Shown here: in pieces, positions 50,821 through 60,305 of the stretch
Layout: each line of letters starts with the position of its first letter
Position numbering within the stretch: the stretch's first letter is position 1
Assembly (NCBI RefSeq): GCF_030503675.1
Contig: NZ_CP129964.1
Coordinates: forward strand, 2,046,001 to 2,110,000
Origin: Lutimonas zeaxanthinifaciens
GTDB taxonomy: Bacteria; Bacteroidota; Bacteroidia; Flavobacteriales; Flavobacteriaceae
Length of the DNA: 64,000 nt
Direction: 5' to 3'
Made by a program: the position numbers and the translations under genes
Notes under the pieces: generated by a model
The model's input: only the letters and a program-made list of their open reading frames with translations
Told to the model about the DNA's origin: nothing
Databases searched by the model: none

Positions 50821-52020
50821 ATGCCCAAACAACTATCACCATTCAGTCGAGAAGAACTGATGCCAAAACCTGAAATGCTTGAGGTAAAAAAGCATAAAGA
50901 TGAACTTTACATCGGTATTCCAAAGGAAACGCATTTTGATGAAAAGAGAATTTGTCTTACTCCAAACGCAGTCGCTGCGCTTACCTCAAATGGCCATAGA
51001 ATTGTTGTTGAGTCAGGTGCGGGAGATGGTACAAATTACACGGATCAGGAATATTCAGAGGCAGGTGCGAAGATCTCATACAATCCGAATGATGTTTTTG
51101 CGTGCAGTATTATTTTGAAAGTCGAGCCTCCGTCTCTAGATGAAGTCAAGATGATGAATCCGCAAAGCGTGCTGATATCCGCCATGCAGATCAAAACTCA
51201 AAAAAAAGAATACTTTAAGGCTTTAGCAGAAAAAAGAATAACGGCAATTGCCTTCGATTATATTCAGGACAACCATGGTATTTATCCTTTGGTGAAATCC
51301 CTAAGTGAAATAGCTGGAACTGCATCGGTCCTGATTGCGGCTGAAATTATGAATAATAACAACCTCGGAAATGGTCTGCTTCTTGGAAATATCGGAGGAG
51401 TTCCTCCCAGCAAGGTAGTAATCATAGGAGCCGGAACGGTATGCGAATTTGCGGCTCGTTCCGCTTTAGGTCTTGGGGCAAGCGTGGAAGTTTTTGACAA
51501 CTCACTTACAAAATTGAGAAGTGTTCAGCATAAATTACCGCACCCGATAGCTACCTCTACCCTTCAACCGAAAAATCTGACGAAATCTCTTGCCGAATGT
51601 GATGTTGCCATTGGTGCTCTTAGAGGAAAAACACGCACGCCGGTTGTTGCAGATGAAAGTATGGTAGAACAAATGAAAGATGGAGCAGTGATCATAGATG
51701 TCAGTATCGATAATGGAGGTTGTTTTGAGACATCTGAGGTAACCACACACACCAATCCCACAATTGTAAAACACGGAGTGATTCACTACTGCGTGCCAAA
51801 TATTCCTTCTAGATACTCAAGAACGGCTTCAGTTTCCATTAGTAACATCTTTACTCCTTATCTGCTAAATATTGGAGATATGGGAGGAATTGAAAATGCT
51901 GCCAGGTTTGACAAAAGCCTTCAAAAAGGAATGTATTTTTACCATGGGATACTTACCAACAAACATATCGCAGACTGGTTTGGACTTCCTTTCACAGACA
52001 TCAATTTGCTTATTTTCTAG
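50821..52020 (+). CDS. ald: Alanine dehydrogenase
   Basis: NAD-dependent conversion of alanine to pyruvate and ammonia. The 399-residue protein belongs to the AlaDH/PNT family: IGIPKETHFDEKRICLTPNA, ESGAGDGTNYTDQEY, KVEPP, then the Rossmann domain GNIGGVPPSKVVIIGAGTVC and GASVEVFDNS, with IIDVSIDNGGCFETSE. It has an N-terminal extension of about 30 residues seen in Bacteroidota. The tsaE-ald order is common there. Confidence 0.92.
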   Translation: MPKQLSPFSREELMPKPEMLEVKKHKDELYIGIPKETHFDEKRICLTPNAVAALTSNGHRIVVESGAGDGTNYTDQEYSEAGAKISYNPNDVFACSIILKVEPPSLDEVKMMNPQSVLISAMQIKTQKKEYFKALAEKRITAIAFDYIQDNHGIYPLVKSLSEIAGTASVLIAAEIMNNNNLGNGLLLGNIGGVPPSKVVIIGAGTVCEFAARSALGLGASVEVFDNSLTKLRSVQHKLPHPIATSTLQPKNLTKSLAECDVAIGALRGKTRTPVVADESMVEQMKDGAVIIDVSIDNGGCFETSEVTTHTNPTIVKHGVIHYCVPNIPSRYSRTASVSISNIFTPYLLNIGDMGGIENAARFDKSLQKGMYFYHGILTNKHIADWFGLPFTDINLLIF

Positions 52021-52022
52021 TC

Positions 52023-52406
52023 ATGGATGATATGAAAACGCGTTTTACGCTCTACGGTATTGGTTTTGCCATCGGTATTGTGATCGTCTTTTTTTTTCTG
52101 GGCGGTAAAAAAGCTTCATGTAACTGGCTTCCGAATGACCGGATACTCAATATTATTCAACAAAAGAAAATCAGTATTAGCCAGGAGGTCCGCGAAGAAA
52201 TGAAATCATATTCCATAGACAGCCTTGAAATCATGAAAATTCTCAAAACAGGTGAGATTGATTTTTCAAAAAGCAGGGTCAAGAATGATCCTTGTCGAAA
52301 TTATTGGATTGAAAGTTCTGATAGAAAATCGGGCCTGATCATTACCGTTGAATTATGTGATTCTGTTGCCCTTGTTAATAGTCTTCAACGGAATTCTAAT
52401 AAATAA
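52023..52406 (+). CDS. Small membrane-anchored DUF4258-like protein
   Basis: A 127-residue protein with one N-terminal membrane helix (about 9-27) and a short soluble domain (ISISQEVREEMKSYSIDSLE, EIMKILKTGEIDFSKS, SGLIITVELCDSVALV) resembling the DUF4258 pattern. It starts 2 bases after ald and is a regular companion of that gene in flavobacteria. Function unknown. Confidence 0.8.
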   Translation: MDDMKTRFTLYGIGFAIGIVIVFFFLGGKKASCNWLPNDRILNIIQQKKISISQEVREEMKSYSIDSLEIMKILKTGEIDFSKSRVKNDPCRNYWIESSDRKSGLIITVELCDSVALVNSLQRNSNK

Positions 52407-52434
52407 ATGCCGGCAAAACGGATTTGCCGACATT
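52405..52434. terminator. Hairpin between convergent genes
   Basis: Stem CGGCAAA / TTTGCCG (52411-52429, 5-base loop) extended by AAATG / CATTT after a mismatch. The T-runs are short, so strength is uncertain, but position between the 52406 and 52459 stops fits. Confidence 0.6.
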
Positions 52435-52458
52435 TATCAAATAACTAACCACAATTTT

Positions 52459-53181
52459 TTAATACGTGCTTATACTTCCCGAACCACTGACTTTTACGTC
52501 CTCAATTGATGGGTTTCCTTTGTATTTAATGTCACCGGATCCTGAAATTCTTGCGAGAATTTCTTTTTCTATATGGGCTTTGATAGATCCCGATCCTGAA
52601 ATTTTCAGATCCGCTTTCTCCGTTTTTAAATCAGAGGCGTCTATGTCTCCTGAACCTGCAACTTTTGCATCAAAGTTAGATGAGGTACCGCTTAATTCCA
52701 TGTCACCCGAACCCGAAATGGCTGCTCCTATTTTCTGAGCCTCGGCACTGATTCTGATATCTCCTGAACCGGCAATGGCCAATCCTAAATTCTCAGTGAC
52801 GATCTTGTCTTTTCCTATGATATCTCCTGAACCGGCCAAAGCCAGGCCGCTTATATCATTAAAATGAACTGTAAGAACCGTATTTTTGGTCGTTCTGATG
52901 TTTACACCTTTCTTCCATTTAATTTTCAAAGACCCGTCTTTTACTTCAGTAATCAAGTAAGGTTCAAGATTCTCTTCAACATTGATTTCAATTTTACCTT
53001 CCTGGCCCTTTACAAGAAAAACATCAAATGAACCGGAAACCCCTACTCCATCAAAATTTCCAACGTTTCTTGTTTTCTCAATGAGCTTACCATTTCCCTT
53101 TACTTTTTGTGAATAACCTGTTCCGATGGAAAGGACAACTACAAATGTGAATATGACTGATTTTAAAATTAAGTTTTTCAT
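52459..53181 (-). CDS. Head GIN domain (DUF2807) exported protein (module B)
   Basis: A 240-residue exported protein (signal ends GTGYSQ) of the DUF2807 putative autotransporter adhesin head GIN family. It begins TRNVGNFDGVGVSGSFDVFL and then repeats a GSGDI/GSGSI step about every 17-20 residues, at least seven times, which predicts a right-handed beta solenoid. Last gene of the four-gene module B, 13 bases after a related DUF4097-like gene. Envelope or surface role is inferred; molecular function unknown. Confidence 0.85.
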   Translation of the reverse strand: MKNLILKSVIFTFVVVLSIGTGYSQKVKGNGKLIEKTRNVGNFDGVGVSGSFDVFLVKGQEGKIEINVEENLEPYLITEVKDGSLKIKWKKGVNIRTTKNTVLTVHFNDISGLALAGSGDIIGKDKIVTENLGLAIAGSGDIRISAEAQKIGAAISGSGDMELSGTSSNFDAKVAGSGDIDASDLKTEKADLKISGSGSIKAHIEKEILARISGSGDIKYKGNPSIEDVKVSGSGSISTY

Positions 53182-53194
53182 TATTGGTTTGATT

Positions 53195-54277
53195 TTAATT
53201 GTTATATAATTTTACGCCTCCATATTCTGAGGAAATATCCACATTAGAGCCTGAATTCTGATTTTTTACGTAACCTTCGTAATATTTAGATTGCGATTTG
53301 ACAATCTTTTTGTTGTAATTGATACCCTCACCGTCATATTCAAATCCTCCATAACTCAACTCTACTTTGAAATTGAATGCAGCACCTTTATCAAGGCCAA
53401 CTTTAATTCCCGCATAATCCGAGTGAACATAAAGTTCGTTGAAACCATTCATCATTTTGGCCACTTTTATACTTCCATAATCCGCATCGATGTGCAACTT
53501 ATTTTTGATGGTTCCAAACCTCATGGTTAAATAATCTCCGTTTCCTTCAACACTACCTGCCTTGTCAACTTCAATTTTTCCATAATCACAATTGAATTCC
53601 AGATCTTCAATTTCAACGAATTCCGAATTCGTATAATCCGCATTCAATTCTATTTTATTCGCTTTCTCAACTCTGAATTTTGAGTAATCTGCATTAATAC
53701 TTCCGCCGTTCATTAATTCAATTTCCGAATCTGAGGTGTAATCAATGTTGATGCTGTTATTGTTGTGATATAAGCTCCCTATCAAGACCTTTCCATAGTC
53801 ACAATTTATTTCTGCCTGGCCTTTGATCTCATTTAATGATATGGTTCCATAATCATTGTTAAGGTCAACACTATTGGTCACGGGTACTTTCACCTTATAA
53901 TCGATCTGATAGCTCATTTTATTCCCGGAGTTCCACCAGCTTTTAGAATTATTGTTAAATTTTGTTTCAGCTGAAACGTAGGAACTGCTGTTTTCAAATT
54001 TGACATCAATCTTGGATAACCGATCTTCAACTTTTGACTCGTTATTTCCGGAAACCGTTATGGTTACTTCAATAACAACACGGTTTTGATCCCAGGAAAT
54101 GACATCAACATTTCCATACTTGTTCTTGATATTCAGTGCCGCATCGGCATTTACGTTGTATTCCTTCTTGATTGTTTTAGTTTTCTCGTAATCCCATTTC
54201 TTATTCAATGGATTTGCAATGCACAGCATGGGAACCACTAAAAGAATCGCTATTAATAATTGTATCTTATTTTTCAT
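53195..54277 (-). CDS. Exported DUF4097-like beta-solenoid protein (module B)
   Basis: A 360-residue exported protein (signal LLVVPMLCIA). From about residue 50 it repeats a short D-Y-G/S motif at roughly 20-residue steps: NKYGNVDV, NDYGTISL, CDYGKVLI, ADYSKFRV, ADYTNSEF, CDYGKIEV, GDYLTMRF, ADYGSIKV, SDYAGIKV, SYGGFEY. This predicts a beta-solenoid. The first domain matches the module A protein at 6785-7702. It is 18 bases after the anti-sigma-like gene. Function unknown; possibly a structural or sensing envelope protein under sigma control. Confidence 0.8.
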   Translation of the reverse strand: MKNKIQLLIAILLVVPMLCIANPLNKKWDYEKTKTIKKEYNVNADAALNIKNKYGNVDVISWDQNRVVIEVTITVSGNNESKVEDRLSKIDVKFENSSSYVSAETKFNNNSKSWWNSGNKMSYQIDYKVKVPVTNSVDLNNDYGTISLNEIKGQAEINCDYGKVLIGSLYHNNNSINIDYTSDSEIELMNGGSINADYSKFRVEKANKIELNADYTNSEFVEIEDLEFNCDYGKIEVDKAGSVEGNGDYLTMRFGTIKNKLHIDADYGSIKVAKMMNGFNELYVHSDYAGIKVGLDKGAAFNFKVELSYGGFEYDGEGINYNKKIVKSQSKYYEGYVKNQNSGSNVDISSEYGGVKLYNN

Positions 54278-54295
54278 GACTTTTGTTTTATTGTT

Positions 54296-54841
54296 TTAAA
54301 CTTTATTTTCCTGAGGCATTAATTCATTAAATTCCTCGAGTTGATCCATCAAATTCTGCAGGACAAGAAGTCTGCTTTGAAAATTTGTTATCATGGCATA
54401 TATAACACGCTTATCAGCATTGCTTTCTTTGAGCTCTAAAGTCAGCTTCTGATAGTTTGTTTCAAGTAATTCCAGTTGTTTAAATGCGTCATCGATGATT
54501 CTCTGATTCGACGGAGTCTGCATCGACCTGATCTCTTCCACTTCCTTTTGAATGGTAGCGACATAGAAATTTTGAGTTTCCTCCATTTGTGGCGATATTT
54601 CAGCCAGTTCCAAACCTCTGTTAGGATCATTCTGATTGTAATTACCCATCCAGTATCCAAAGAATAATAATACCGAAGCGGCTACGGCCAGAATATACCA
54701 GGGAGTTCCACCCTTTTTTTCAGATTTTTGTGAGTCTCCTTCCAGTCTGTTCTGGAACCTCTCAAAATGTCCCATATTTGGCTCCGCAAAATCAAATTTC
54801 TCTTTATTCTTCTTAAAATAATCTTCTAAATTCGTTTTCAT
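54296..54841 (-). CDS. Membrane anti-sigma-like protein (module B)
   Basis: A 181-residue protein with a cytoplasmic N-terminus (HFERFQNRLEGDSQKS), one membrane helix at about 48-66 (WYILAVAASVLLFFGYWMG) and a helical extracytoplasmic part (AEISPQMEETQNFYVATI, MITNFQSRLLVLQNLMDQL). It is paralogous to 7683-8240 over its full length. It starts 5 bases after the ECF sigma gene. Anti-sigma role is inferred from topology and context; no zinc motif is present. Confidence 0.75.
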   Translation of the reverse strand: MKTNLEDYFKKNKEKFDFAEPNMGHFERFQNRLEGDSQKSEKKGGTPWYILAVAASVLLFFGYWMGNYNQNDPNRGLELAEISPQMEETQNFYVATIQKEVEEIRSMQTPSNQRIIDDAFKQLELLETNYQKLTLELKESNADKRVIYAMITNFQSRLLVLQNLMDQLEEFNELMPQENKV

Positions 54842-54846
54842 AATGC

Positions 54847-55419
54847 TTAATTTAAGACGGATGACTCCATTAATACTTTTCTTAACTTACTCTTTGCCCT
54901 TGAAATTGTTGTTCTGCAATTCTCGTTGCTGATATTCATTATTTGGGCGATCTCCTCATTGTCATATCCTTCTATCAAACTTAAAGTGAGCACCGCTCTG
55001 TAATTTTCTTTAAGTGATTTCATTGCCTCACCAACTTTCTTTACTTTGAGGTTTACATAATCTATTTTGACCTCCTGCATCTGAATTTCATCTTCATTTT
55101 CAAGTTTTTTATCTACTACTTCCAGATTTACTTCCTGAAGCTTATTTCTTTTCTTTAACTGCGTAAGACTCTTGTTAATTACAATGCGCTTCAACCAGGC
55201 TCCAAAAGGTACTTCTCCTTTATACGAATCGAGCTTTGTGAAGGCATTTAAAAATGCCTCTTGCATTACATCTTCAGCATCATAAGTGTTCTGAAGTATT
55301 CGTAAAGCTGAATTATACATCGCTTTATAATACAATTTATATATCTCAAACTGAGCCGTTTTACTCCCCTTCGAACAAGCTTGCAGCAAGTCTTTTATAT
55401 GTTGTTGTTCTGTTTGCAA
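54847..55419 (-). CDS. ECF-type RNA polymerase sigma-70 factor (module B, TTG start)
   Basis: A 190-residue group 4 sigma factor. Region 2: ALRILQNTYDAEDVMQEAFLNAF with GEVPFGAWLKRIVINKSL. Region 4: KSLKENYRAVLTLSLIEGYDNEEIAQIMN with helix-turn-helix ENCRTTISRAKSKLRKVL. No ATG exists in the frame before region 2; the frame runs from a stop at 55435-55437 and the only good start is TTG at 55419 (reads QTEQQHIKDLLQAC). Candidate autoregulated promoter at 55437-55465. Paralogue of 8221-8766. Confidence 0.92.
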   Translation of the reverse strand: MQTEQQHIKDLLQACSKGSKTAQFEIYKLYYKAMYNSALRILQNTYDAEDVMQEAFLNAFTKLDSYKGEVPFGAWLKRIVINKSLTQLKKRNKLQEVNLEVVDKKLENEDEIQMQEVKIDYVNLKVKKVGEAMKSLKENYRAVLTLSLIEGYDNEEIAQIMNISNENCRTTISRAKSKLRKVLMESSVLN

Positions 55420-55436
55420 TGTTTCGCTTCTATGTT

Positions 55437-55465
55437 AATGACAATTGATTTGTAAAGGTGTTACA
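55437..55465 (-). promoter_or_regulatory. Candidate ECF promoter of module B
   Basis: Minus strand: TGTAACAC (55458-55465), 15-base spacer, GTCATT (55437-55442), 18 bases before the TTG start. Same spacing and near-identical boxes as at 8787-8815. Confidence 0.45.
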
Positions 55466-55675
55466 CTTTAGCTAAATAAATTTAATCTTTTTTCTAATAA
55501 TTTTAGAATCAACTCAATAGAGAGACTACCCAAGGCCTGGTTTATTAAATCAAAAAATGGCACAGGAATTGACTATTATTAAGTGGTGATCTTAAGCAAT
55601 AATACTTAACTCACTTTTAATGAGATAGTTAAATATTTACAATTAATACAAAATCATTTTAACATTACTCCGGCA

Positions 55676-58141
55676 ATGTCAAAATGGCTTAAAACGAGAA
55701 TGAGCAGATCAAAATTTATAAATATTGACAATTTGTCACTTCAGAATATTCTGGATGAAGAAGCGGAATTGATCCCGTTGATGACTCCTGAAGATGAAGA
55801 GGAAATGAGGAAAGAAGATGTTCCGTCAGAATTACCTATTTTACCACTTAGAAATACGGTTCTCTTCCCTGGCGTTGTAATACCAATTACTGCGGGGAGG
55901 GATCAATCCATCAAATTGATAAAAGAAGCGAACAAGGGCGATAAAACAATTGGTGTCGTAGCCCAAAAGAATGAAGGAACTGAAAATCCCGGAATGGACG
56001 ATATCTTTAAAGTAGGTACCGTTGCAAGAATTCTTAAAATTCTAAAGATGCCTGATGGTAATACCATGGTAGTCCTTCAAGGAAAAAAGCGATTTGAAAT
56101 TGATCGTCTTACACAGGAGAAGCCCTATTTAAAGGCACTTGTAAAAGAAGTTGTAGAAGAAGTTCCTTCTTTAGCAGACAGTGAATTCAAGGCGATCATT
56201 GATTCTATAAAAGATATTTCCCTTAGAATTATAAAAGAAAACCCGAATTTACCAACTGAAGCTTCCTTTGCGATCAAAAATATTCAAAGTAATTCCTTTT
56301 TAATCAATTTTGTTTCTTCCAACCTGAATCTTACACAAGAGGAAAAACAGGAACTCTTAAACATCAGCAGCCTCAAGAGCAGAGCACTTGCGACGCTGAA
56401 AAAGATGAATAAAGAGCTTCAACGTCTGGAACTCAGCAATGACATACAGTCAAAGGTTCGTGAAGACATGGATCAGCAGCAGCGGGAATATTATTTGCAC
56501 CAGCAAATGAAAACCATTCAGGAAGAACTTGGTGGCGTTTCTCATGATGAGGAAATCGAAGAAATGAAGGAACTGGCCAAGACTAAAAAATGGAGCAAAG
56601 AAGTGGCCACAACGTTTGAAAAGGAAATTGGGAGGCTTCAAAGAATGAACCCTCAGGTAGCCGAGTATTCAGTGCAGCGCAATTACCTTGACCTTTTGCT
56701 CGAATTACCTTGGGAAGAATATTCAACCGACCTGTTTGACCTTAAGAGATCTCAAAAAATCCTTGACAGGGATCACTACGGACTTGAAAAGGTTAAAAAA
56801 AGGATCATTGAACATTTAGCTGTATTAAAGCTTAAAGGAGATATGAAATCTCCGATCATCTGTCTATACGGACCTCCGGGGGTTGGTAAAACTTCTTTGG
56901 GGAAATCCGTTGCCGAATCATTAGGAAGAAAATACGTAAGAATGTCTTTGGGTGGATTACGAGATGAAGCAGAGATAAGGGGCCACAGGAAAACGTACAT
57001 CGGGGCACTTCCGGGAAGAATCATTCAAAGCATCAAAAAAGCAGAAACCTCTAATCCGGTATTTGTGCTTGACGAAATTGACAAACTTGGATCGAGCCAC
57101 AGTGGTGACCCGTCCTCAGCCATGCTTGAAGTTCTCGATCCTGAGCAAAATGCCGATTTTTACGACAATTACCTTGAGGTTGGTTACGACCTTTCAAAAG
57201 TAATGTTTATTGCAACGGCGAACAGCTTGTCCACTATTCCGTGGGCTTTGAGAGACCGAATGGAAATCATTAACGTGAGTGGTTATACTGTTGAGGAAAA
57301 GGTTGAAATTGCAAAAAGGCATCTGCTTCCAAAATTACTGAAAGAACACGGTCTGAACGGTACTCATCTAAAAATTGCCAAAAAACAGTTTGAAAAAGTA
57401 GTGACAGGTTATACCCGTGAATCTGGAGTTCGAGGGCTCGAAAAGAAATTGGCTCAAATCGTTAGGTTTGCAGCAAAATCAATCGCTATGGAGGAGGAAT
57501 ACAATCTGAAAATTACCAATGAAGATATTGAAAATATTCTTGGTCCTTCTCATCTTGAAAGAGACAAATATGAAAATAATGATATTGCAGGGGTAGTAAC
57601 CGGGCTGGCATGGACCAGTGTTGGGGGAGATATTCTTTTTATTGAATCCATTCTTTCAAAGGGTAAAGGAAATTTATCCATTACCGGAAATCTGGGAAAG
57701 GTCATGAAGGAGTCTGCAACTATAGCTCTGGAGTATATCAAGGCTAATTTAGATGAGTTTGGTGTTGAATATGAAACCTTGGTCAACAACAATATTCATA
57801 TCCATGTCCCTGAAGGAGCTACTCCAAAAGACGGCCCCAGTGCAGGGATAACGATGTTAACCTCTCTTGTTTCCACTTTAACTCAACGCAAAGTGAAAGC
57901 CAGGCTGGCTATGACAGGAGAGATTACACTGCGCGGCAAAGTGTTACCTGTGGGAGGAATAAAAGAGAAAATTCTGGCAGCAAAAAGAGCAAATATTAAG
58001 GAGATTATTCTATGTGAGGACAATAGAAAAGATATTGAAGAAATCAATCAGAAATATCTTAAAGGATTAACTTTTCACTACGTTAATGACATGAAAGAAG
58101 TTATCAAACTTGCTCTCCTTAAACAAAAGGCAAAGAATTAG
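55676..58141 (+). CDS. lon: Lon ATP-dependent protease
   Basis: Cytoplasmic AAA+ protease that removes damaged and regulatory proteins. The 821-residue protein has the substrate-binding LON domain ([19 protein letters not shown]), Walker [10 protein letters not shown] near 399-407, Walker [12 protein letters not shown], and the protease domain with [10 protein letters not shown] (catalytic Ser near 719) and [15 protein letters not shown] (catalytic Lys near 762). ATG 55700 ([13 protein letters not shown]) matches flavobacterial homologues better than 55676 and may be the real start. A terminator follows. Confidence 0.97.
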   Translation: MSKWLKTRMSRSKFINIDNLSLQNILDEEAELIPLMTPEDEEEMRKEDVPSELPILPLRNTVLFPGVVIPITAGRDQSIKLIKEANKGDKTIGVVAQKNEGTENPGMDDIFKVGTVARILKILKMPDGNTMVVLQGKKRFEIDRLTQEKPYLKALVKEVVEEVPSLADSEFKAIIDSIKDISLRIIKENPNLPTEASFAIKNIQSNSFLINFVSSNLNLTQEEKQELLNISSLKSRALATLKKMNKELQRLELSNDIQSKVREDMDQQQREYYLHQQMKTIQEELGGVSHDEEIEEMKELAKTKKWSKEVATTFEKEIGRLQRMNPQVAEYSVQRNYLDLLLELPWEEYSTDLFDLKRSQKILDRDHYGLEKVKKRIIEHLAVLKLKGDMKSPIICLYGPPGVGKTSLGKSVAESLGRKYVRMSLGGLRDEAEIRGHRKTYIGALPGRIIQSIKKAETSNPVFVLDEIDKLGSSHSGDPSSAMLEVLDPEQNADFYDNYLEVGYDLSKVMFIATANSLSTIPWALRDRMEIINVSGYTVEEKVEIAKRHLLPKLLKEHGLNGTHLKIAKKQFEKVVTGYTRESGVRGLEKKLAQIVRFAAKSIAMEEEYNLKITNEDIENILGPSHLERDKYENNDIAGVVTGLAWTSVGGDILFIESILSKGKGNLSITGNLGKVMKESATIALEYIKANLDEFGVEYETLVNNNIHIHVPEGATPKDGPSAGITMLTSLVSTLTQRKVKARLAMTGEITLRGKVLPVGGIKEKILAAKRANIKEIILCEDNRKDIEEINQKYLKGLTFHYVNDMKEVIKLALLKQKAKN

Positions 58142-58171
58142 ATTCTAATTTCAAAAAATAATTTTACTTAC

Positions 58172-58205
58172 TAAAGGGGTTGTTGAATGAAACAACCCTT
58201 TTTTC
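58172..58205 (+). terminator. Rho-independent terminator of lon
   Basis: AAAGGGGTTGTT / AACAACCCTTT hairpin with one bulge, followed by six T, 32 bases past the lon stop. Confidence 0.8.
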
Positions 58206-58282
58206 GTGCGTCAATTTTACTGAATCTATTTTTTAAGCATTTTTTGCACAATATATAGCGCCATTTTTCTCAAATAAATTGC

Positions 58283-58290
58283 TACTTTTG
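58283..58290 (+). promoter_or_regulatory. Bacteroidota-type -7 box of the BatA-like operon
   Basis: TACTTTTG, 19 bases before the ATG at 58310. Confidence 0.5.
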
Positions 58291-58309
58291 ACTAAAGTAA
58301 TTCGGACTG

Positions 58310-60271
58310 ATGCAATTTAAACACCCAGAGATTTTATATTTTTTATTGCTGCTCCTTATCCCCCTTCTTATTCACCTTTTCCAACTTCAAAAATTTCGAA
58401 AGGAGTATTTTACCAATGTAAAATTTCTGAAGCAGATCGAGCTTGAAACAAGAAAAAGTTCGAAACTTAAAAAGCTACTTATTTTGATCTCGAGAATGAT
58501 TGTCCTGGCTATGTTCGTTCTGGCTTTCGCTCAACCTTACTTCAACAGGAATGCCAATCGGCTCGATAGGCAAACCTTGCTTTACCTAGATAATTCTTTA
58601 AGTCTCCAGGCAAAAAGAGGTTCTGATATGGAGGCATTTCAAATGAGTAAGAATCAGCTTATCGACAGAATTGCCTCTTTTGGTGAAAATATATTTCTGC
58701 TGACTAATGACAAAACATATGAGGAGCTCAGCCCAAAAGAACTTGAAAAAACCTTGATTCAACTCCCATTACACCCCATAAAAAAAGATTTAAATCAAAT
58801 TCTGAATCAAATCAATTTTCACATTGCGCACAATAAAAACACTTTATATGAAATCTATTTAATTACTGATTTTCAGCAGATTAATGGTATTCCTGACAGC
58901 TCGTTAATTGATCGCAATCAACAGTACTATTTTGTTGACCTTTCAGGAACCGGTCGTAAAAACATAGCTGTTGACAGTGCCTGGGTTACACCAGTTTCTT
59001 CAGATCAAATAATGATAAAATCACGGATCAAGAGTTGGCAGACTCCAACAATTAATCTCGCGGTTTCCTTACATCTTGGTGAAGAACTGTTTGGAAAGGC
59101 CAATGTAGAGATTGAAGAAAATTCAATAATTGAGGTAGAATTTCTGATTCCTGAGAACAAAATTAAATCAGGAAAAATAAGTATAAATGATCACCATATC
59201 AATTTTGACAACGAACTTTATTTTGTCATTCCCGAAAAGTCAAAAACAAAGGTTATGCTCATTGGAAAATCAGCTCCTTTTATCAATAGGATATACAACA
59301 GTAAGGAGTTTGAGCTGATAAAAAGAAATATATCTGACCTTGATCAAAGTAAAATTCTCGACCAGGACCTGATCATCTTAAACGAGCTTGAAACAATTTC
59401 ACGCCCCCTTGTTCAGAGCCTTGAGAACTTCGCCCGAACAAAAGGAAATGTTGTGATCATTCCGTCCCATGATATTGATCTCGTAGCTTATAACAGCTTG
59501 TTTGAATCACTTGGCATGGGGAAAATTGTGGAAGCATTCGAAAACCAAAAGGTTTTGAATCAGATAAACTATGATCATCCGTTTTTTAAAAATGTATTTG
59601 AGGAGCGTGTGTATAATTTTCAATACCCGATTTTAGAAAAGGGCTATATCACGAATCTTGAAGGGGCCTCTACTCTCCTAGAATTCAGTGATTTCAACGA
59701 TTTTGCTTCAGAATTCAGTTATTTTGATCAAAAGATTTACTGGCTTTCTTCTCCCCTTTCCTCTAACAACAACTCCTTCATAAACTCTCCCTTGGTAGTG
59801 CCTCTGTTCTATAATTTTTCCATCAGAAAAGGAGATTTTAAATCATTGTATTACACTATAGGGAAAGCAAACGAATTTGCCGTTGAAGCCAATTATTCTG
59901 ATGATGTAATTCTTAAAATGATTCGGGAAGAGAATGAATTTATACCTATTCAATTAAAGTCAGTAGAAATGACAAGAATTACAACAGAAGAATATCCATT
60001 GACTCAAGGTATTTACAGTCTAATGAAAGAGAATACTGAGCTAAAAAAAATAGCATATAATTATGATCGCATGGAGAGCGATATGAATTTTTATGACACT
60101 GGCGAATTTGTCTCTAACCACAACAATATTGAACTTTATGATGGTTTTAACCAAGCTTTAGAGGACCGAATTGAAAAAGATAATAATAAAAATTTGTGGC
60201 AATTATTTATTATTTTTGCTTTGGTTTTTTTATGCTTGGAAATACTTCTCCAAAAATTTTTAAAAAACTGA
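58310..60271 (+). CDS. BatA-like membrane protein with vWA-type MIDAS motif
   Basis: A 653-residue membrane protein. The BatA N-terminus is FKHPEILYFLLLLLIPLLIH and KFRKEYFTNVKFLKQIE, then a second helix (about 57-75). A von Willebrand-like domain follows with LDNSLSL (DxSxS MIDAS, near 93-97). A large periplasmic part leads to a C-terminal helix (LFIIFALVFLCLEILLQ). In Bacteroidota this protein precedes the dihydroorotase-like gene at 60306 with 34 bases between. Role unknown, possibly in envelope stress tolerance. Confidence 0.88.
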   Translation: MQFKHPEILYFLLLLLIPLLIHLFQLQKFRKEYFTNVKFLKQIELETRKSSKLKKLLILISRMIVLAMFVLAFAQPYFNRNANRLDRQTLLYLDNSLSLQAKRGSDMEAFQMSKNQLIDRIASFGENIFLLTNDKTYEELSPKELEKTLIQLPLHPIKKDLNQILNQINFHIAHNKNTLYEIYLITDFQQINGIPDSSLIDRNQQYYFVDLSGTGRKNIAVDSAWVTPVSSDQIMIKSRIKSWQTPTINLAVSLHLGEELFGKANVEIEENSIIEVEFLIPENKIKSGKISINDHHINFDNELYFVIPEKSKTKVMLIGKSAPFINRIYNSKEFELIKRNISDLDQSKILDQDLIILNELETISRPLVQSLENFARTKGNVVIIPSHDIDLVAYNSLFESLGMGKIVEAFENQKVLNQINYDHPFFKNVFEERVYNFQYPILEKGYITNLEGASTLLEFSDFNDFASEFSYFDQKIYWLSSPLSSNNNSFINSPLVVPLFYNFSIRKGDFKSLYYTIGKANEFAVEANYSDDVILKMIREENEFIPIQLKSVEMTRITTEEYPLTQGIYSLMKENTELKKIAYNYDRMESDMNFYDTGEFVSNHNNIELYDGFNQALEDRIEKDNNKNLWQLFIIFALVFLCLEILLQKFLKN

Positions 60272-60305
60272 TACTTGAGATGAGTAGCATCAAAACAGGA
60301 AATAA

